Counted from the stretch's first letter, positions 53,941 through 63,132 are shown. The stretch: DNA of 64,000 nt from Bacteroidales bacterium (GCA_023229505.1 JALNZD010000003.1:1-64000), one strand, 5' to 3'. A program made the numbers and translations. The notes: generated from the sequence alone by a model not told the origin.

Positions 53941-54216
53941 GACGCCAGTCCAGGGAAATAGAGACAGCCATTCCATATGAGTCCCGTCAGGGACGCCCGA
54001 AAGTAGCCCCGGACGCCAGTCCGGGGAAATAGAGACAGCCATTCCATATGAGTCCCGTCAGGGACGCCCGAAAGTAGCCCCGGACGCCAGTCCGGGGAAA
54101 TAGAGACAGCCATTCCATATGAGTCCCGTCAGGGACGCCCGAAAGTAGCCCCGGACGCCAGTCCAGGGGAAAAAGGGACAGCAATTCCATTAGAGTCCCG
54201 TAGGGACGACAGAAAA
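53941..54216. repeat. Left REP array: tandem double-hairpin units of 71 bp
   Basis: Units start at 53941, 54012, 54083 and 54154, exactly 71 bp apart. Each carries a CCGGACGCCAGTCCGG hairpin and a GTCCCGTCAGGGAC hairpin. The last copy has changes. The array ends at 54197-54216 in CCCGTAGGGACGACAGAAAA, which is inverted at the other side of the transposase gene. Confidence 0.95.
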
Positions 54217-54785
54217 AATATTTCCAAACGACCGGGTATAATATAATATTTTCCGGATAAACATATAAACGGGGTTTATCAATAAATTAAAACTATAGTT
54301 ATGGCAAATTCATTCACTTCTATCAACATTCATTTTGTGTTCAGCACAAAAAACAGGAAAAATCTCATCGACGACAAAATGCAATCACGTTTATGGGAAT
54401 ACATAGGCGGAATAGCAAAGCAGCATAATATGGTGGCCCTTGCTATAGGCGGGACAAATAACCACGTCCATATGTTGGTCTCTATGCCGGCTGCATTGAG
54501 TCCTGCAAAAAGCATTCAGCTGATCAAATCCAATTCCTCTAAATGGGTTAATGAAGAATTTCCCAACAAAAACGGATTTTCCTGGCAGGTAGGTTATTCA
54601 GGATTCAGTGTAAGCCCAAGACAAATACAAAATGTAATAAATTATATTACGGGGCAGGAAGAACATCATAGGATCAGGTCGTTCGAGGAGGAATATATTA
54701 GCTTTTTGAAAGACAGCGTCATTGAATATGATGAGCGATATGTTTGGGGTTGATTTATTGTGATGTTTTCTGTCGACCCTACGGG
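54197..54785. mobile_element. Putative REP-transposase unit bounded by 20-bp inverted repeats
   Basis: CCCGTAGGGACGACAGAAAA at 54197-54216 is the reverse complement, with one mismatch, of TTTTCTGTCGACCCTACGGG at 54766-54785. The Y1 transposase gene is the only gene between them. The flanking REP arrays begin at once outside. Confidence 0.7.
54301..54753 (+). CDS. Y1-type HUH transposase (IS200/REP-associated tyrosine transposase)
   Basis: A 150-residue single-domain transposase. The HUH motif is NHVHMLV (H-V-H), the catalytic tyrosine lies in NYITGQEEHH (YxxxQ), and WQVGYSGFSVSPRQIQ is the usual conserved middle. The protein is of full family length, with ATG at 54301. Proteins of this group cut and join single-stranded DNA at hairpins. 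No TnpB or IscB gene is present. It sits between two REP arrays in opposite orientations, so it is a good candidate for the enzyme that spreads these units. Confidence 0.92.
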   Translation: MANSFTSINIHFVFSTKNRKNLIDDKMQSRLWEYIGGIAKQHNMVALAIGGTNNHVHMLVSMPAALSPAKSIQLIKSNSSKWVNEEFPNKNGFSWQVGYSGFSVSPRQIQNVINYITGQEEHHRIRSFEEEYISFLKDSVIEYDERYVWG

Positions 54786-54999
54786 ACTTAATCGGAATTG
54801 AATCTTTTCGTCCCCGGACTGGCGTCCGGGGCTATTTTCAAGCGTCCCTACAGGACTTAATAGGAATTGAATCTTTTCGTCCCCGGACTGGCGTCCGGGG
54901 CTATTTTCAAGCGTCCCTACAGGACTTAATCGGAATTGAATCTTTTCGTCCCCGGACTGGCGTCCGGGGCTACTGTCGGCCATCCCTACGGGACTCAAT
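54766..54999. repeat. Right REP array: tandem double-hairpin units of 69 bp
   Basis: The hairpin CCCCGGACTGGCGTCCGGGG recurs with unit starts at 54811, 54880 and 54949, 69 bp apart. It is followed each time by the GTCCCTACAGGAC-type second hairpin. Read on the minus strand these are the same units as in the left array, so the two arrays point in opposite directions. The array runs into the 3' end of the broken flavoprotein gene. Confidence 0.95.
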
Positions 55000-55885
55000 G
55001 GTTTGATCGCTTAATCTCCCTGCTATGAACCCAGTCGTCCATGCAGCCTGAAAATTATACCCACCGGTGATGGCGTCAATGTCTAATATTTCTCCGGCAA
55101 AATAGAGGTTCTTGCACGCTTTGCTCTGCATGGTATGAAGGTCGATGCTTTCCAGGCTGACACCTCCGCATGTTACAAACTCTTCTTTAAACGTTGTTCT
55201 TCCTTTTACCGCATATTCATCATTGGTCATCACATTCATCAATTTATTCAACCCTTTCTTCCCGAGTTCCCCCCAATTTTTATCTGGTGGTAATTCAATT
55301 TTCTCTAAAAGGTACAGCCATAATCTTGCAGGTAAAGAATAAGGCCGGTAGTTGGATATTATTTTATTGGAATGTTCTTTAATAATGCTTCTCAACTCAT
55401 CTGTAACCAAATCGTTATTCGATTCATTAACCCAATTTACCTGAATCTTAAAATTATAACCCGATTCACTCAATATCCTGGCGCCAAAAGCCGATAACTT
55501 TAAGATGGCCGGCCCGCTCATGCCCCAATGCGTGATCAGTAAGGGTCCTGCAGATTTAAGCTTTGTTCCCTGGATACTCACTATTGTATTTTCCACTGCA
55601 ATTCCCATCAGCCCGGTAATTGATTCACCGGGCATATTGAACGAGAATAAAGATGTAAAAGGCTTTTTTCAAACTTCTTCCGCCCCTGGGATAGGCTTTA
55701 CAAAGTTCATCTATGGAGTCGCACGCGTTCGTAACATTGCATCGACCTCCTCCCGACATTTTAACCTTGGATAAGAGTTTTTGTGATTTTTCGAGAATGA
55801 CAACGCTGGCATCCGGATAGTTTTCCTTAGCAGCAATGGCTGAAAAGAAACCTGCAGCACCTCCGCCAATGATTGCTATTTTCAT
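54970..55885 (-). pseudogene. Broken HI0933/BaiN-type flavoprotein (NAD(P)/FAD-dependent oxidoreductase)
   Basis: From 55885 the frame reads MKIAIIGGGAAGFFSAIAAK (FAD-binding) through KMSGGGRCNVTNA and YPRGGRSLKKAFYIF, then shifts and stops near 55628. From about 55660 to 54970 another frame continues with ITGLMGIAVEN, LLITHWGMSGPAILKLSAFG and the C-terminal AGEILDIDAITGGYNFQAAW. Family members run about 400-420 residues; here roughly 120 codons between KKAFYIF and the second part are missing. Both ends are otherwise well kept. The last codons (ending ESRRDGRQ) run into the REP array, where the stop also lies. Confidence 0.85.
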
Positions 55886-56009
55886 TTTAATTCCGAGCTG
55901 GAATGTAAATATAAGGTTTTATATAACCCTCTATAAATACCACGTAGCGGTTTAAGTATTGTAGCACAAAGCATAGCACCAATTCGAATTCCCCGGAGGG
56001 GATTAACAT

Positions 56010-56726
56010 CTATAGTTTCAGCCCAACCCCAACCCGTACGCTGAATATTTTAGGGAATGCATCAAAGCTGAAGGTGTTAGTCGTCCTTTCTTTCAACGAT
56101 AATTCGGGATCCTCGTCTTTGTAAGATTGGAAGTAAGTGTCAAAAAAGCACAATGGAATATTAAGGTCAAAAAAAACTTTTGAAGAAAGGTAATAGGTTA
56201 TCCGGGGAGTCACAAAGACTTTGGCTCCGAAATATTTTTCGGATGTATGAAATTCGGTTTGAATGCCCGGCAAATAACTGAACTGCCCGTAATACGGGTT
56301 AATTCCAAACCCCAACGACGGAACAAGTTTTGTGTTTTTTAATTTACTGAAATTCAGGATAAATTCATATCGTACTGAAATTGATGTAGTAATCAGTTCA
56401 TTTCCGTTAATGCTTTGTCCGCTGCTCGTTGTGTCATTTTCTGAATCTTTCCCGGTTATGCCTAACATAAAACTGGTTAATTCAACTTCGTGAAAATTAT
56501 TCTTATTTGTTTTCCATTGAAAAGCAAATGTCGGTTGCAGTATCCGGAGTCTTGTACTTGTATACCGGAAAGGATACGGATTTGTGTCGCTTCCGGATTT
56601 GCCGTAATCTTCATATGTTGCAAGGTTGTAGAATTTAATAGCATATTTATAGTCAAGGTTAGTGTTCTGCGTCCAGCCGCTTTTAATAAAAAGCAATAAA
56701 ACGATTACTGAAATGTACTTTTTCAT
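56010..56726 (-). CDS. Outer-membrane beta-barrel protein
   Basis: A 238-residue protein with a signal peptide (ending KSGWTQ) and alternating hydrophobic strands (FAFQWKTNKNNFHEVELTSF, ISVRYEFILNF, KVFFDLNIPLCFF), ending FSVRVGVGLKL with a near-terminal hydrophobic strand. It fits an 8-10-strand outer-membrane barrel of unknown role. The next gene upstream on the same strand is 130 bp away. Confidence 0.65.
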   Translation of the reverse strand: MKKYISVIVLLLFIKSGWTQNTNLDYKYAIKFYNLATYEDYGKSGSDTNPYPFRYTSTRLRILQPTFAFQWKTNKNNFHEVELTSFMLGITGKDSENDTTSSGQSINGNELITTSISVRYEFILNFSKLKNTKLVPSLGFGINPYYGQFSYLPGIQTEFHTSEKYFGAKVFVTPRITYYLSSKVFFDLNIPLCFFDTYFQSYKDEDPELSLKERTTNTFSFDAFPKIFSVRVGVGLKL

Positions 56727-56856
56727 TTTAATAAGGTTTGGTTAATGTTGTAACGGAACAGTCGCGAAGTTATTGTATGAAGTCGTTGGTAACACCTGCT
56801 TTCTAAAATCAACAGGAATCAGAACAAAACATTCTTTATTGGCTTGTCAGCAGGTC

Positions 56857-57798
56857 TTAAAGGCAGAAATCTTTGACAAGGCTGATTCCAAATGCATATT
56901 TCGGTCCGAGTTGTATTCCGTTATAATGACGGAAAACCGGGATATCAGCCGTTACGGACAAGGTTAGCCGTGGCCTGAAGGTATAGCTTAACTGGGGTGA
57001 GACATACATGATATCACCGCCGGTCACGAGGTAACGCGTTTCGCTCTGCCAGTCTTCCCAACGGTATTCATTTCTAAGCTGCAATGTAGCCGCCCAGTTC
57101 TTCGCGAAACTTTTTCCTATAAAAACAGAACTGAACAAGGCATCGCCAAACCGGTAATCTTCAGAATTATACCCATTCAACTCATACCTGTTCAGTACCA
57201 CTACCCTCCATTTCTTTTCCATGAAGCTCTTGTAAAAAAACAACTGGGCCACAAATCCGAATGCACCTGTCGAAGGCTGGATCTCCGGTGGATAAGGCCC
57301 TAATTTATTACTGAATATTTTCCGGGAAACGGGCACTTTTGCCCCGGCTCCCAGGGTAAGTTCCATATCTTTCCTGGTCTTAAGAACCGCATATTTCAGT
57401 GATACAGTGGCATTGCTAAAACCGTATGTCCTGAATTTACCCAGCACATCGCTATCCTGGTATTTGTAAATATAATAGCCCAGTTCTGCCTCAACGGTCA
57501 GCTTTTTAATAATGCCATATGAAAGCACTTCACCGATAAAATCATACCCTGACTGGGTTCCATGGTCATCCGACTTCTCAGAACCTTCAAAATAAGTATC
57601 GGAAAAACTGTGCCGGTAATAGGTGATAGTACGAAGGGTTTTCCTGGGAAGTATACCAACATACTCACTGCCTGAAACAGGATTTCCCGGCGAGCAGCAT
57701 TGAGCTATGCCAGTCTGCTCTATTACAGTAAGACTGATAATGATCAGAAAAAACTTTTTCAATGAAATACTGGCTTTTAAATTTATGAAGGATTTCAT
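56857..57798 (-). CDS. Porin-like outer-membrane protein with CCSPGNP motif
   Basis: A 313-residue protein with a signal peptide (FFLIIISLTVIEQTGIAQ) followed by CCSPGNPVSGSEYVG, a double-cysteine motif seen at the N-terminus of a group of Bacteroidetes barrel proteins. The rest alternates hydrophobic and polar residues in strands (TVEAELGYYIYKY, DMELTLGAGAKVPV, WAATLQLRNEYRW) and ends GISLVKDFCL. It begins one base after the stop of the thioredoxin-fold gene upstream (57799), so the two are translationally coupled. A metal- or thiol-linked role is possible, given the cysteines and partner. Confidence 0.7.
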   Translation of the reverse strand: MKSFINLKASISLKKFFLIIISLTVIEQTGIAQCCSPGNPVSGSEYVGILPRKTLRTITYYRHSFSDTYFEGSEKSDDHGTQSGYDFIGEVLSYGIIKKLTVEAELGYYIYKYQDSDVLGKFRTYGFSNATVSLKYAVLKTRKDMELTLGAGAKVPVSRKIFSNKLGPYPPEIQPSTGAFGFVAQLFFYKSFMEKKWRVVVLNRYELNGYNSEDYRFGDALFSSVFIGKSFAKNWAATLQLRNEYRWEDWQSETRYLVTGGDIMYVSPQLSYTFRPRLTLSVTADIPVFRHYNGIQLGPKYAFGISLVKDFCL

Positions 57799-58572
57799 TT
57801 ACTGCCGGACCAGCCTGATACCACCAGAGATTCCTGTGCTGCTTTTCAGGCGGGCGATATAAAGGCCTTTGGAAAGCCCGGTCGCCGGGATGCTTGCCCT
57901 TCCGCTTTCAGGGACATGGGAAATCAAAACCTGTCTGCCAAAGGCATCGTAAATGATGATTTCAGCGCCGGTATATTCTTTAGCAGTTTCGATATAAAGC
58001 TGGTCAGAAAATAAGGTTGGATAAACCCTGAATTTACTGGAAAGTATCTTTTCATCTACCCCTGTTGGATTATATAATAAGCCGCTGTCGATTGCTTCCC
58101 GGATAAGATCATCAATGGCAGGAGTATAACCGATGCTTTTATAAAAAACATTATGTTCATTGGTCCCCACAACCACGATGGTAGGCATCCCCATGCCGCC
58201 GTAATAGCTCACCTGCTCTTCCCCTTCGCTTAATGCCGGGTGGTTGAAATTAAAATCTCTTTTCCACTGAATGATCTGTTCACAGGTATAGGAATTCAGG
58301 AATGCGACGGAATAAATATGAACCCTTCCAGGGTGAGTGAGTTCGTAGGGGCCTGTGAGGGTTTCCAGGGCTTTGGTCGCCGTGACACATGGGGCACAGT
58401 TTAACATCACATATTCAAGGATGATCACATTACCCGCATCAAGTTCCGAAAAAAGGTGATGATCAGCTCCGTCGCAATCGGCCTGGGTGAAGTCCATAGC
58501 GGTACTCTGGCCTTTAGTTCCTGAAACCAGAAATAAGAAAATGACAGTAGTAGTAAATAGTATCTTTTTCAT
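57799..58572 (-). CDS. Secreted thioredoxin-fold protein with T9SS sorting domain
   Basis: A 257-residue protein starting at ATG 58572 (MKKILFTTTVIFLF). After the signal peptide, residues about 28-180 are a TlpA/thioredoxin-like domain with CAPC (C59-x-x-C62) in YVMLNCAPCVTAT, the cis-proline region GGMGMPTIVVVG, and FLNSYTCEQIIQWKRDF. Residues about 190-257 (KFRVYPTLFSDQLYIE, IYDAFGRQVLI, GLYIARL) are a T9SS type A sorting domain. A surface-exposed or secreted thiol oxidoreductase is inferred. The gap to the following gene is zero. Confidence 0.8.
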   Translation of the reverse strand: MKKILFTTTVIFLFLVSGTKGQSTAMDFTQADCDGADHHLFSELDAGNVIILEYVMLNCAPCVTATKALETLTGPYELTHPGRVHIYSVAFLNSYTCEQIIQWKRDFNFNHPALSEGEEQVSYYGGMGMPTIVVVGTNEHNVFYKSIGYTPAIDDLIREAIDSGLLYNPTGVDEKILSSKFRVYPTLFSDQLYIETAKEYTGAEIIIYDAFGRQVLISHVPESGRASIPATGLSKGLYIARLKSSTGISGGIRLVRQ

Positions 58573-58665
58573 CCGGAGAAGTGTTTGGGTAAAGGTATTA
58601 TGATTAAAGAAATGCAGATATGAACATGTGAAATTTAACAAATATTTAACAATTCTTCAGCAAAA

Positions 58666-60680
58666 TCAAAACTGCACCCTGATCAGCGGAACGGGAATGA
58701 AAGGTAACTGGTATACTGTTTTAATTTCACCGGTGGAAGGATCATAGAATTCAAAATAGATATTCTTGCGGTTTGTAAGGTTGAGCATATCGACGGCAAT
58801 TTCAAAGGTCGCTTTGCGGAAATTCACCTTATAACCGATCCGGAGGTTCAGGCGGAAATAATCCGGGCGCCGCTCCTGGTAAGCTTTATCCCATTCATCG
58901 ACCCTCATATAATAGTGCTCATCCACTTCGACCGTATGAAAAGGTACATAACGCATACCACCAGCCCAGGTGGCCTTCAGATCTATGTTCAGGAAGTTTT
59001 TGTCCTTTATCCTGAATTCCTTCCCGGCCAGCAGGTTAAGCACGAAATTATTGCTGAATGCCGTATTCCTTGTTATCTCATCAAATCCTTTGTAAGTGGA
59101 TTTAAAAATTGACGAAGTGAAGAGAAAATAATAACCTCTGTTCAGGAAGCGCTCCAGGGTGAGTTCGATTCCCAGGTTATTGCCTGTTCCGCCACTGATG
59201 AGACTGTCAATTATGGGCAGGGAGGAAAAAGAATCCTCACCGAAATTCAGCATGGAATAGGCCGGCAGGTTTTCTTTCACAGGGATATTAAACAGGTGCT
59301 GATAATATGCCTCCGCTTTTAAACGGAGGTTACTAAAAATCAGAAAATCATAGCCCGCGACAAGATGAAAGCTCTTCATGTACCCAAGGTTTTTATTAGT
59401 CAGTTGGGTAGTCCCATCCGGCAGATCTGTTTCAATAAAATAAAACATTTCCTCGGGAAGCTGGCTGTATATCCCGGTTCCCAGGCTTATGGAATGCCTC
59501 GTATTTATCTGCCATTTGAAAGACAGGCGGGGCTCAGCAGAAAGGTGTGTGAAGCGATCAGGGTTCCCATTCGCGAGCCGAACATGTAATCCGATCCCTG
59601 GTAAGAACTGCTCCACTCCGAAGTGTCTTTGCCGGACTCATTTTCGTTTATGCCGCTTATTCCGCCGATGCCGGTGATGGAGAATTTACCGTACTTTTTA
59701 TCGGGAAAATTTAACTTAAAGGAAAGATCATGGTAATATGGAACTGCCGAGACCGATAACGCTTCCGTGCCAATGATCTGGTCAACCAGAACCAGCATGG
59801 AGTAGCGGTAATTGAGCAGGAAAGAAGAGCCCTTTTTCCTGGAGATAGGTCCTTCAGCGCCGGCTTCCAGTCCGTTGAATCCAACCTGCGCCGTATATTC
59901 ATAATTCTGGTTATTGCCGCTGCGCATCTTCAGGTCGAAGACTCCGCTCAGCGCATCACCGTATTCAGCAGGAAAAGCGCCGGTGAAGAAGTCGGAATTG
60001 GACAGGGTATTGTTGTTGATCATGCTGATGCCGCCGCCGGTAGTTCCGATGGATGCGAAGTGATTAGGGTTGGGGATATCTATGCCATCCATCCGCCATA
60101 GCAATCCCATCGGCGAGTTGCCGCGTATGACGATCTCGTTCTGCTGGTCACTGAGGGTTGAGACTCCCGCGAAACTGGAAGCCATGCGGGAAGGATCGCC
60201 CACGCTGCCGGCATAGCGTTCGGTCTCCTCGATTGTGAAGGACCTGGCACTGATAACAGCCATCTCATTGACCGGAAGGTCTTTCCGGCTATCCGAACGG
60301 ATTTCCACCTCCCCTACCTGCATTACGATTTCCTCCATCTCTATTGTAAGCAGGGGCTCTTTACCGGTAGTGACAATCAGGTTGCTCAGGACCTGCTCCT
60401 TGTAACCCATGAAGCTGACGCGGATGTTTTGCCGTCCGACCGGAACCTTTTCCAGCCGGAATGCCCCTTTTTCATCCGTTGTAGTCCCACGGAGCGGCTC
60501 GGAACTGAGTAAGACAATATTTGCGCCCGGCAAAGGCAGCGAGGTGCTTTTATCCAGCACAACGCCGCGGATGATCTGGGTATATTTATCCTGGCCAAAA
60601 GTCATCATGCTGATAAAGGACAGGATAACAAGAATTTGGAAGCCTATTTTGGTTTGCAAGAAATTCATTAATTTAATCAT
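58666..60680 (-). pseudogene. TonB-dependent receptor gene broken by an internal deletion and frameshift
   Basis: The upstream frame (60680-59505) has a signal peptide, a carboxypeptidase-regulatory-like domain (VVLDKSTSLPLPGANIVLLS), and the plug (NEIVIRGNSPMGLLWRMDGI, then FTGAFPAEYGDALSGVFDLKM). It breaks at IASHTFLLSP. The second frame (up to 58666) resumes with HLSAEPRLSFKWQIN and continues through the barrel to PLIRVQF, the C-terminal strand. A full receptor of this type has about 780-800 residues, so roughly 100-130 codons between the two parts are missing. The gene starts 9 bp after the FAD oxidoreductase gene and was probably once in one operon with it. Confidence 0.8.
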
Positions 60681-60689
60681 GGCAAACAG

Positions 60690-62183
60690 CTATGCGCTTC
60701 TATATTTCCTGCTTATCACCTGTACGAGGTTTCGTCCGGAAAAGAACGCGGCAGGGACTCCGCCTCCCGGTTCCACCCATTGTCCGGCCATATAAAAATC
60801 TTTCAGGCCCGGCAGAACCTTTGGCAGGCTGTTGAATCCTGTCTCTTTCGTAACCATCCATCCTTCTACGCTGCCTTTCCAGTTGTGCGTATATCTGATC
60901 AGGGTAGCCGGGGTCGAAACATCCACCATTTCCAGGTTTTCTCTGATACCTCCAAGTTCTTTATCAAGCTCGTCAATGTAAAAGTCTGAGATCCTTTTTT
61001 TCTCCGCTTTATACTTTTCCCGGTCATTAGTGCGCAGATCCAGCCAATATTTATAATTATACGTTTTAACCATGCACATGATCAATGTTTTACCTTCAGG
61101 TGCTAAGGTCGGATCATAATTTACTACCCGGTAATAAAGGTTTTCGATGGTTTTTTCAGGATCAATTACAAATGGTTGTTCCAAAGGAGTAACCACCGTT
61201 GAAGGTATATCCTTAAAGCTTTTTGCTACCCCGAGTGAAATCTGGAGAAAGGACGGAAAGACGGAAAAGTCTGAATAATAATGGTTAATGCGTTTGTCGG
61301 CAAACCTGCCCTGCAACATTTCAAAGATCGTGGAATAGCCATCAGCAGCAGAGATGGTGATACCGGAAGAAAATTGTTGCCTGTTATCCAATTCGATTCC
61401 TGAAGCACGTTGTTGCTTACCGGAGGCTTCTGTAAGGATTCTTTTCACTTTGCTGTTGTAATGGATCTTACCGCCCAGCTCAAGGTATTTCTTTTCAAAC
61501 AGCCTGGAAAACTGCAGGGATCCTCCAACCGGATATCCGGCCGTTTTCCGGTTCAGCCATGAAAATGTAATCATGATAAACAGCATCGGCATTTCAGATG
61601 TAAAAGAGTACTCAAAAAACCTGGCCAACAAGGGATTTTTGCAGAGCCCTGCAAAATCATTGATAGTCATCCGGCTGTAACGCATCAGGGTTTTCAGGTA
61701 GGGTAAATAATGTAGATTTTCATTTATCTTTTCGAAAAGCGTATATAATTCAGGATCTTTATCCATACGCATCTTCATCCTGGACATTTCCCTCACAGCA
61801 CTGGCAAATTCATCAATAAGGATCTTATCCTCAGGTGCTTTAGACAATAATTCCCGGTGCAGCCGTTCCAAATCGGTATAGCCGATAATTTCTTTTCCCT
61901 GCTTGTCACGAACCCGGAAGAATTCCCCGTAGTCATGAAACCTGATGGATTTCATATCAATCAGCTCATTCCACAGATCATAGATCGGGTCATCAGGATT
62001 GGATCCGACCAGCCAATGCAAGCATCCATCAACAGTATAATCGCCTATTTTCCAAGATGTACACAAACCTCCGGGCTGGGAATGGGACTCAAATATTTCA
62101 GAATCAAATCCGTTCATTTGCAGATGGCACCCGGTGGTAAGACCGGCTATACCTCCTCCGATGATATTAACCTTTGTTGCCAT
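60690..62183 (-). CDS. FAD-dependent oxidoreductase of the CrtI/carotenoid desaturase-like family
   Basis: A 497-residue flavoprotein without signal peptide. The Rossmann fold VNIIGGGIAGLTTGCHLQM (GxGxxG) is at the start, followed by SHSQPGGLCTSWKIGDYTVDG, typical of phytoene desaturase/CrtISO-like enzymes. The C-terminal segment DFYMAGQWVEPGGGVPAAFFSGRN is the family FAD-contact end. Family members act on carotenoids or retinol-like lipids; the substrate here is not known. The gene lies upstream of the broken receptor with a 9-bp gap and probably opens that operon. Confidence 0.85.
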   Translation of the reverse strand: MATKVNIIGGGIAGLTTGCHLQMNGFDSEIFESHSQPGGLCTSWKIGDYTVDGCLHWLVGSNPDDPIYDLWNELIDMKSIRFHDYGEFFRVRDKQGKEIIGYTDLERLHRELLSKAPEDKILIDEFASAVREMSRMKMRMDKDPELYTLFEKINENLHYLPYLKTLMRYSRMTINDFAGLCKNPLLARFFEYSFTSEMPMLFIMITFSWLNRKTAGYPVGGSLQFSRLFEKKYLELGGKIHYNSKVKRILTEASGKQQRASGIELDNRQQFSSGITISAADGYSTIFEMLQGRFADKRINHYYSDFSVFPSFLQISLGVAKSFKDIPSTVVTPLEQPFVIDPEKTIENLYYRVVNYDPTLAPEGKTLIMCMVKTYNYKYWLDLRTNDREKYKAEKKRISDFYIDELDKELGGIRENLEMVDVSTPATLIRYTHNWKGSVEGWMVTKETGFNSLPKVLPGLKDFYMAGQWVEPGGGVPAAFFSGRNLVQVISRKYRSA

Positions 62184-62372
62184 TTCAATATCAAATTTTC
62201 ATGTAAATATACCAGATGTGACGGATATTTCTGAAAATAGAGGATGATAATTTTGTTAAAGGAATTCTATATTAAAAGAAAACCTTTTATTTTTTAACTT
62301 TGATTAATGAATGAATGATGCATCACCCAGAAAGAACCAGTAAATAAATCTTTAAACTTAAATCTGTCAGCC

Positions 62373-62996
62373 ATGAATGCAAAATCAAAGAAAAAGGCAA
62401 AAAAACCTGAAAAGGGATTGTTTAACAAAGCCAAGACCCTGCTCAACAAAGCGGATGATTACGTGGAAGATAAAGTAAAACAAGTCAGAAAAAGTAAAGC
62501 TTTTGGAGCTGCAAAGGGCACCTTGAAGAATGTTGAAAGTTATGTAGAGGGCGCTATGGATGATTATGAAAAAAGCGGCACCAGGAAAAAAATCGACAAA
62601 GCCCTGGTAAAGGCTGAGAAAAAAGCTGTAAGAGCTTTTAAAAAAGTAGAAAAGCTTAGAAAAAAAATAGCAAGCAAAGCCGAAGACCGGCTGGATAAAA
62701 TTACGGGTAAAACGAAAAGCAAACCAAAGGCGGCAAAGAGCAAACCTAAAGCTGCTGTAAGCAAAGCTAAGGCAGTGAAAGTGGCACCCAAGCCAACAAA
62801 GGCACCGGTCATAACGGTCAAAGCTGCAGTCAAAACAGTCTCAAAACCCAAGGCTGTTAAACCTCCGGCTAAAGCGACCAAAGCAGAACCTGTAGCTGAC
62901 AAAGCAAAACCCAAGACTGTTAAAAGCAAACCCAAGGCAACACCAAAACCTGCACCAGTACCAATACCAGCGAAACCTGCTGAAGATATTAGCTAG
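62373..62996 (+). CDS. Histone H1-like lysine/alanine-rich protein
   Basis: A 207-residue, very basic protein. The first 110 residues are helical with repeated KxxK patterns and look amphipathic (LFNKAKTLLNKADDYVEDKV; VRAFKKVEKLRKKIASKAED). Residues about 111-207 are a Lys/Ala/Pro-rich tail with repeats of KPKAAKSKPKA. The tail resembles eukaryotic histone H1 and the bacterial AlgP/Hc1-type nucleoid proteins. It lacks a signal peptide and is probably a DNA-binding or nucleoid-related protein. The codon-level repeats in the tail are fairly diverse. Confidence 0.8.
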   Translation: MNAKSKKKAKKPEKGLFNKAKTLLNKADDYVEDKVKQVRKSKAFGAAKGTLKNVESYVEGAMDDYEKSGTRKKIDKALVKAEKKAVRAFKKVEKLRKKIASKAEDRLDKITGKTKSKPKAAKSKPKAAVSKAKAVKVAPKPTKAPVITVKAAVKTVSKPKAVKPPAKATKAEPVADKAKPKTVKSKPKATPKPAPVPIPAKPAEDIS

Positions 62997-63063
62997 TCTG
63001 ATTATTGCCTGAGCAGAAACCTCAAGCATCATGTACGGTGGACGATTTTACATGGATAGAATA

Positions 63064-63084
63064 ATTTGTATTGACAATACAAAT
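63064..63084. promoter_or_regulatory. Operator-like palindrome 1
   Basis: ATTTGTATT-GAC-AATACAAAT is a perfect 9-3-9 inverted repeat upstream of the ATPase gene. It has the same arms as the next palindrome, 23 bp further on. Confidence 0.65.
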
Positions 63085-63086
63085 TA

Positions 63087-63107
63087 ATTTGTATTTGTAA
63101 TACAAAT
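63087..63107. promoter_or_regulatory. Operator-like palindrome 2
   Basis: ATTTGTATT-TGT-AATACAAAT has the same 9-base arms with another centre. It overlaps the -33 TTTG (63088-63091) and part of the spacer of the promoter, where a bound repressor would block RNA polymerase. Confidence 0.65.
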
Positions 63108-63119
63108 TTTGTATCTTTG
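63088..63119 (+). promoter_or_regulatory. Promoter of the AAA ATPase gene
   Basis: TTTG at 63088-63091 and TATCTTTG at 63112-63119 are spaced 20 bases apart, in full agreement with the Bacteroidetes consensus. The start codon at 63133 lies 13 bases further on, so the leader is very short or nearly absent. Confidence 0.75.
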
Positions 63120-63132
63120 CAAAAATCCATTT

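Noticed and set aside
53941..54216. Regularly spaced repeats that could look like a CRISPR array
   Set aside because: The 71-bp units are identical throughout, with no unique spacers; they are tandem hairpin units, and no cas genes are present.
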